Source: Desulfobacteraceae bacterium
Lineage (GTDB): Bacteria; Desulfobacterota; Desulfobacteria; Desulfobacterales; UBA11574
Length of the DNA stretch: 7,557 nucleotides
Assembly (NCBI GenBank): GCA_003486165.1
Contig: DNGT01000203.1
Coordinates: 1 to 7,557 of the forward strand
Direction: 5' to 3'
Shown: one piece after another, positions 4,924-7,557 of the stretch
Layout: the number at the start of each line of letters is the position of its first letter
How positions within the stretch are numbered: the stretch's first letter is position 1
The notes under the pieces: model-generated
Databases searched by the model: none
The model's input: the letters and a program-made list of their open reading frames with translations, nothing else
What the model was told of the DNA's origin: nothing
Made by a program: the position numbers and the translations under genes

Positions 4924-7557
4924 ATGAACCTCGATGCCAAAATTCCCCATCTTCTGAAAGAAGATACGTCACGAAGATACGAAGCATTTCTTGCTGCAGC
5001 AAAAGATGCAGATGTATTCCTGCCCGATGATTCTGAATTCATTAATGCTCTAAAGAGAGTTTTCACCTTTAGTGATTTTGTATTCAAAAACTGTATGCGC
5101 GATCCCGAGTTCTTTAAAGATTTGAATGAAAGTGGGGATCTTCAAAGAACATTTGGAACCGGCGAATTTCGTGAAAAACTGATATCCAATTTAATTGATG
5201 TTAAAGACGATACACAGCTTTCAAGACAGCTTCGCAGGTTTAGACGGTATCACATGGTCCGAATCGCCTGTCGGGACCTGGCCGGCTGGGCAGATCTTTC
5301 GGAAACCATGGACGATCTTTCGGCCCTGGCTGATGCATGCATCGATCAGGCAGTGTTTTTTCTTTATCAATGGCAATGTTTAAAATACGGCATTCCAACT
5401 GCACGCGACGGATCTCATCAACGGCTGGTCGTTTTTGGAATGGGAAAGCTTGGCGGGCAGGAGCTAAACTTTTCTTCGGATGTTGACTTGATTTTCGCTT
5501 ATCCTGAAAACGGAATAACCCAAGGGGGGTTGGAATCGATAAACAACGAAGAGTTTTTTGTTCGTCTTTGTCGTCAATTAATAAAAATCATCGGCGGCAA
5601 TACCCCTGACGGCGTTGTATTTCGGGTCGACATGGACCTCAGACCCTATGGTGAAAGCGGACCCGTGGTGATGAGTTTTGATGCCATTGAAGCGTATTAC
5701 CAGGAGCAGGGACGTGAGTGGGAGCGATACGCCTGGATAAAAGCACGGGTTGTGGCGGGTGATAAAGAGGCCGGCGAAACACTTTTAACAAACCTTAAAC
5801 CCTTTGTTTTTAGAAGGTACCTTGATTTTGGTGTATTTGAATCTTTAAGGAAGATGAAACAAAAAATATCCCTTGAAGTCAAGCGTAAGGGAATGACAAA
5901 TAACATCAAAATCGGATACGGTGGAATACGTGAGGTTGAGTTTTTTGGGCAGATATTTCAACTCATACGGGGAGGCGTCACACCTTCGCTTCAGGAGCGG
6001 CGCATACAAAAGACACTAAAAGTTCTTAGCAATGAACATTATATTTCCAGAGAAGTCTGTGATGAACTCACCAGAGCATACATATTTTTAAGAAATACGG
6101 AACACCGCTTGCAGGAATTTTCAGATCAACAAACCCATGTCATCCCGTCAGATTCTGTTGCAAGAACTCGTTTGGCCGCCGCCATGGGGTTTGATACACA
6201 GGAAGCGTTCGATGTCCAGTTGGAAAAACACAGAAAAATCGTCCATTCTCATTTCGACAAATTACTTGAAGACAAAGATTCAGAGTCTCTCGATGATCGG
6301 ACCAAAGAAATTAAAACCGGTTTGGAGGCGATATGGGAAAATCTTATAGAAGATAAAAAGCGCCAAAAGATTCTTCTTTCGGCCGGATATGAGAATTTCG
6401 ATGAGGTCGAGGGTTTATTGGATCATCTGAGAAACCATCCGGCAACACGATCCCTCAGCAGAGAGGGCCGTCAGCGTCTCGACAGGTTGATGCCGCTCAT
6501 GCTTAAAGAAATCGGACGCTCTGAACACCCTATTGTTGTATTGAATCGAATCGTCGATCTGATCAAAACTATCGAGCAGCGCACCAACTATCTGGCTTTG
6601 CTGCTGGAAAATCCTACGGCTATCGTTCATATGGTGAATCTGATCAGTGCCAGCCCCTGGATCGTTTCATTTTTGTCCCGCCATCCGGTCCTTTTGGATG
6701 AACTCCTTGATCCTCGCACACTCTATCGTCCTCCGGAGAAGCAGGAACTCCAAAAAGACATCCGCAAGCGACTTGACTCGGCATCCCATCAGGATTTGGA
6801 GCATCAGATTCAGGAATTGTGTATTTTTAAACAGGTGAATACATTACGGGTGGCAGCAGCAGATGTCACCGGTGCCCTGACATTGATGCGAACCAGTGAC
6901 CATCTTACCGAAATTGCCGAGACGGTTTTAAATGAAGTTGTTGAACTGTCATGGAATCATTTGGTTGAAAAGCACGGGGCTCCGATGTGTCAAATGGACG
7001 GTGTGGAAATCGACAGAGGATTTTCTGTCATTGCCTATGGAAAGCTGGGTGGGATTGAGCTTGGTTATGGATCGGATCTGGATATGGTTTTTCTCCACTC
7101 CGGAACCGAAGGGCAAACCTTTGGAGGGAAGCACCCTATCGATAATCAACAATTTTTTGCCCGACTGGGGCAAAGAGTCATACACATTTTAACCACACAT
7201 ACCGCTGCGGGAAAGCTCTACGAGCCGGATATGCGCCTTCGGCCCAGCGGCGGTTCCGGCATTCTGGTCAGCCATATCGAAGGGTTTAGAGATTACCAGA
7301 CAAAAAAAGCCTGGACATGGGAGCATCAGGCCCTTATCAAAGCAAGACCTATCAGTGGTAATATCAATATGGCAAAACGCTTTGAACAAATTCGGAACGA
7401 GGTTCTTGCACGGCCCAGGATCAAGGCGCAATTAAAAAAAGACGTTATCGACATGCGCGAACGGATGCGGAAGGAACTCTCAAGCCCTGATCCAAAGCTT
7501 TTCGATCTCAAACAAGATACGGGAGGTATCGTTGACATTGAATTTTTGGTGCAGTAT
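4924..7557 (+). CDS. glnE: GlnE, glutamine synthetase adenylyltransferase/adenylyl-removase, 3' end outside window
   Basis: GlnE adds AMP to, and phosphorolytically removes it from, glutamine synthetase in the cytoplasm, coupling nitrogen assimilation to PII and glutamine signals. The visible 878 residues hold both nucleotidyltransferase domains. The N-terminal (adenylyl-removing) half has GMGKLGG (172-178) and SSDVDL (184-189) with metal-binding Asp186 and Asp188, plus VDMDLRP (235-241). The C-terminal (adenylylating) half has YGKLGG (705-710), SDLD (717-720) with Asp718 and Asp720, and EPDMRLRPSGGSG (767-779). A helical domain follows each half: GGIREVEFF (from about 334) and GGIVDIEFLVQY at the window edge. 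All four catalytic aspartates are present, so both activities are likely intact. Escherichia coli GlnE has about 946 residues, so roughly 70-110 residues should lie beyond the window. The ATG at 4924 is the first possible start, because an in-frame TAA lies at 4918-4920, yet no Shine-Dalgarno sequence precedes it. The gene is divergent from the oxidoreductase gene. Confidence 0.96.
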   Translation, partial: MNLDAKIPHLLKEDTSRRYEAFLAAAKDADVFLPDDSEFINALKRVFTFSDFVFKNCMRDPEFFKDLNESGDLQRTFGTGEFREKLISNLIDVKDDTQLSRQLRRFRRYHMVRIACRDLAGWADLSETMDDLSALADACIDQAVFFLYQWQCLKYGIPTARDGSHQRLVVFGMGKLGGQELNFSSDVDLIFAYPENGITQGGLESINNEEFFVRLCRQLIKIIGGNTPDGVVFRVDMDLRPYGESGPVVMSFDAIEAYYQEQGREWERYAWIKARVVAGDKEAGETLLTNLKPFVFRRYLDFGVFESLRKMKQKISLEVKRKGMTNNIKIGYGGIREVEFFGQIFQLIRGGVTPSLQERRIQKTLKVLSNEHYISREVCDELTRAYIFLRNTEHRLQEFSDQQTHVIPSDSVARTRLAAAMGFDTQEAFDVQLEKHRKIVHSHFDKLLEDKDSESLDDRTKEIKTGLEAIWENLIEDKKRQKILLSAGYENFDEVEGLLDHLRNHPATRSLSREGRQRLDRLMPLMLKEIGRSEHPIVVLNRIVDLIKTIEQRTNYLALLLENPTAIVHMVNLISASPWIVSFLSRHPVLLDELLDPRTLYRPPEKQELQKDIRKRLDSASHQDLEHQIQELCIFKQVNTLRVAAADVTGALTLMRTSDHLTEIAETVLNEVVELSWNHLVEKHGAPMCQMDGVEIDRGFSVIAYGKLGGIELGYGSDLDMVFLHSGTEGQTFGGKHPIDNQQFFARLGQRVIHILTTHTAAGKLYEPDMRLRPSGGSGILVSHIEGFRDYQTKKAWTWEHQALIKARPISGNINMAKRFEQIRNEVLARPRIKAQLKKDVIDMRERMRKELSSPDPKLFDLKQDTGGIVDIEFLVQY

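Noticed and set aside
4960..4981. Two copies of GAAGATACG 13 bases apart
   Set aside because: They lie in the glnE coding region with only two copies and no further periodicity, so chance is the simplest explanation.
4991..5002. Perfect 12-bp palindrome TTGCTGCAGCAA
   Set aside because: It lies inside the glnE coding sequence, where Leu-Ala-Ala-Ala codons account for it, and there is no sign of a regulatory role.

Overview
The window looks like chromosomal DNA of an anaerobic proteobacterium in the broad sense. A sulfate-reducer-type Desulfobacterota (former Deltaproteobacteria) is my best guess. The reasons are a very long single-chain 2-oxoacid:ferredoxin oxidoreductase, which implies low-potential ferredoxin metabolism, beside a proteobacterial-type GlnE, with intermediate base composition and AT-rich spacers. 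The assignment is an inference from gene content, not a database result.

Layout, left to right. (1) Positions 1-354 (+) hold the 3' part of a small J-domain (DnaJ-like) co-chaperone gene whose start lies before the window. (2) Positions 355-593 separate two convergent genes and contain a ~145-160 bp inverted-repeat element with good terminal repeats. (3) Positions 594-4472 (-) encode a 1292-residue fused alpha-gamma-ferredoxin-beta oxidoreductase of the NifJ architecture, preceded by a clear ribosome binding site. (4) Positions 4473-4923 are an AT-rich divergent intergenic region with a hairpin near the oxidoreductase gene and a plausible promoter for the gene on the right. (5) Positions 4924-7557 (+) encode the first 878 residues of GlnE, the bifunctional adenylyltransferase/adenylyl-removase of glutamine synthetase, cut by the window edge.

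The three genes are not an operon: the first two converge and the last two diverge, so each probably has its own control. There is no obvious shared pathway. The oxidoreductase links 2-oxoacids and acyl-CoA to reduced ferredoxin, GlnE tunes nitrogen assimilation, and the J-domain protein serves Hsp70. I see no tRNA, rRNA, CRISPR array, intact transposase or defence system. The points most worth a second look are the inverted-repeat element, the divergent features of the NifJ-like enzyme (N-terminal extension, altered cysteine spacing, unknown substrate) and the alternative hairpins in the divergent intergenic region.
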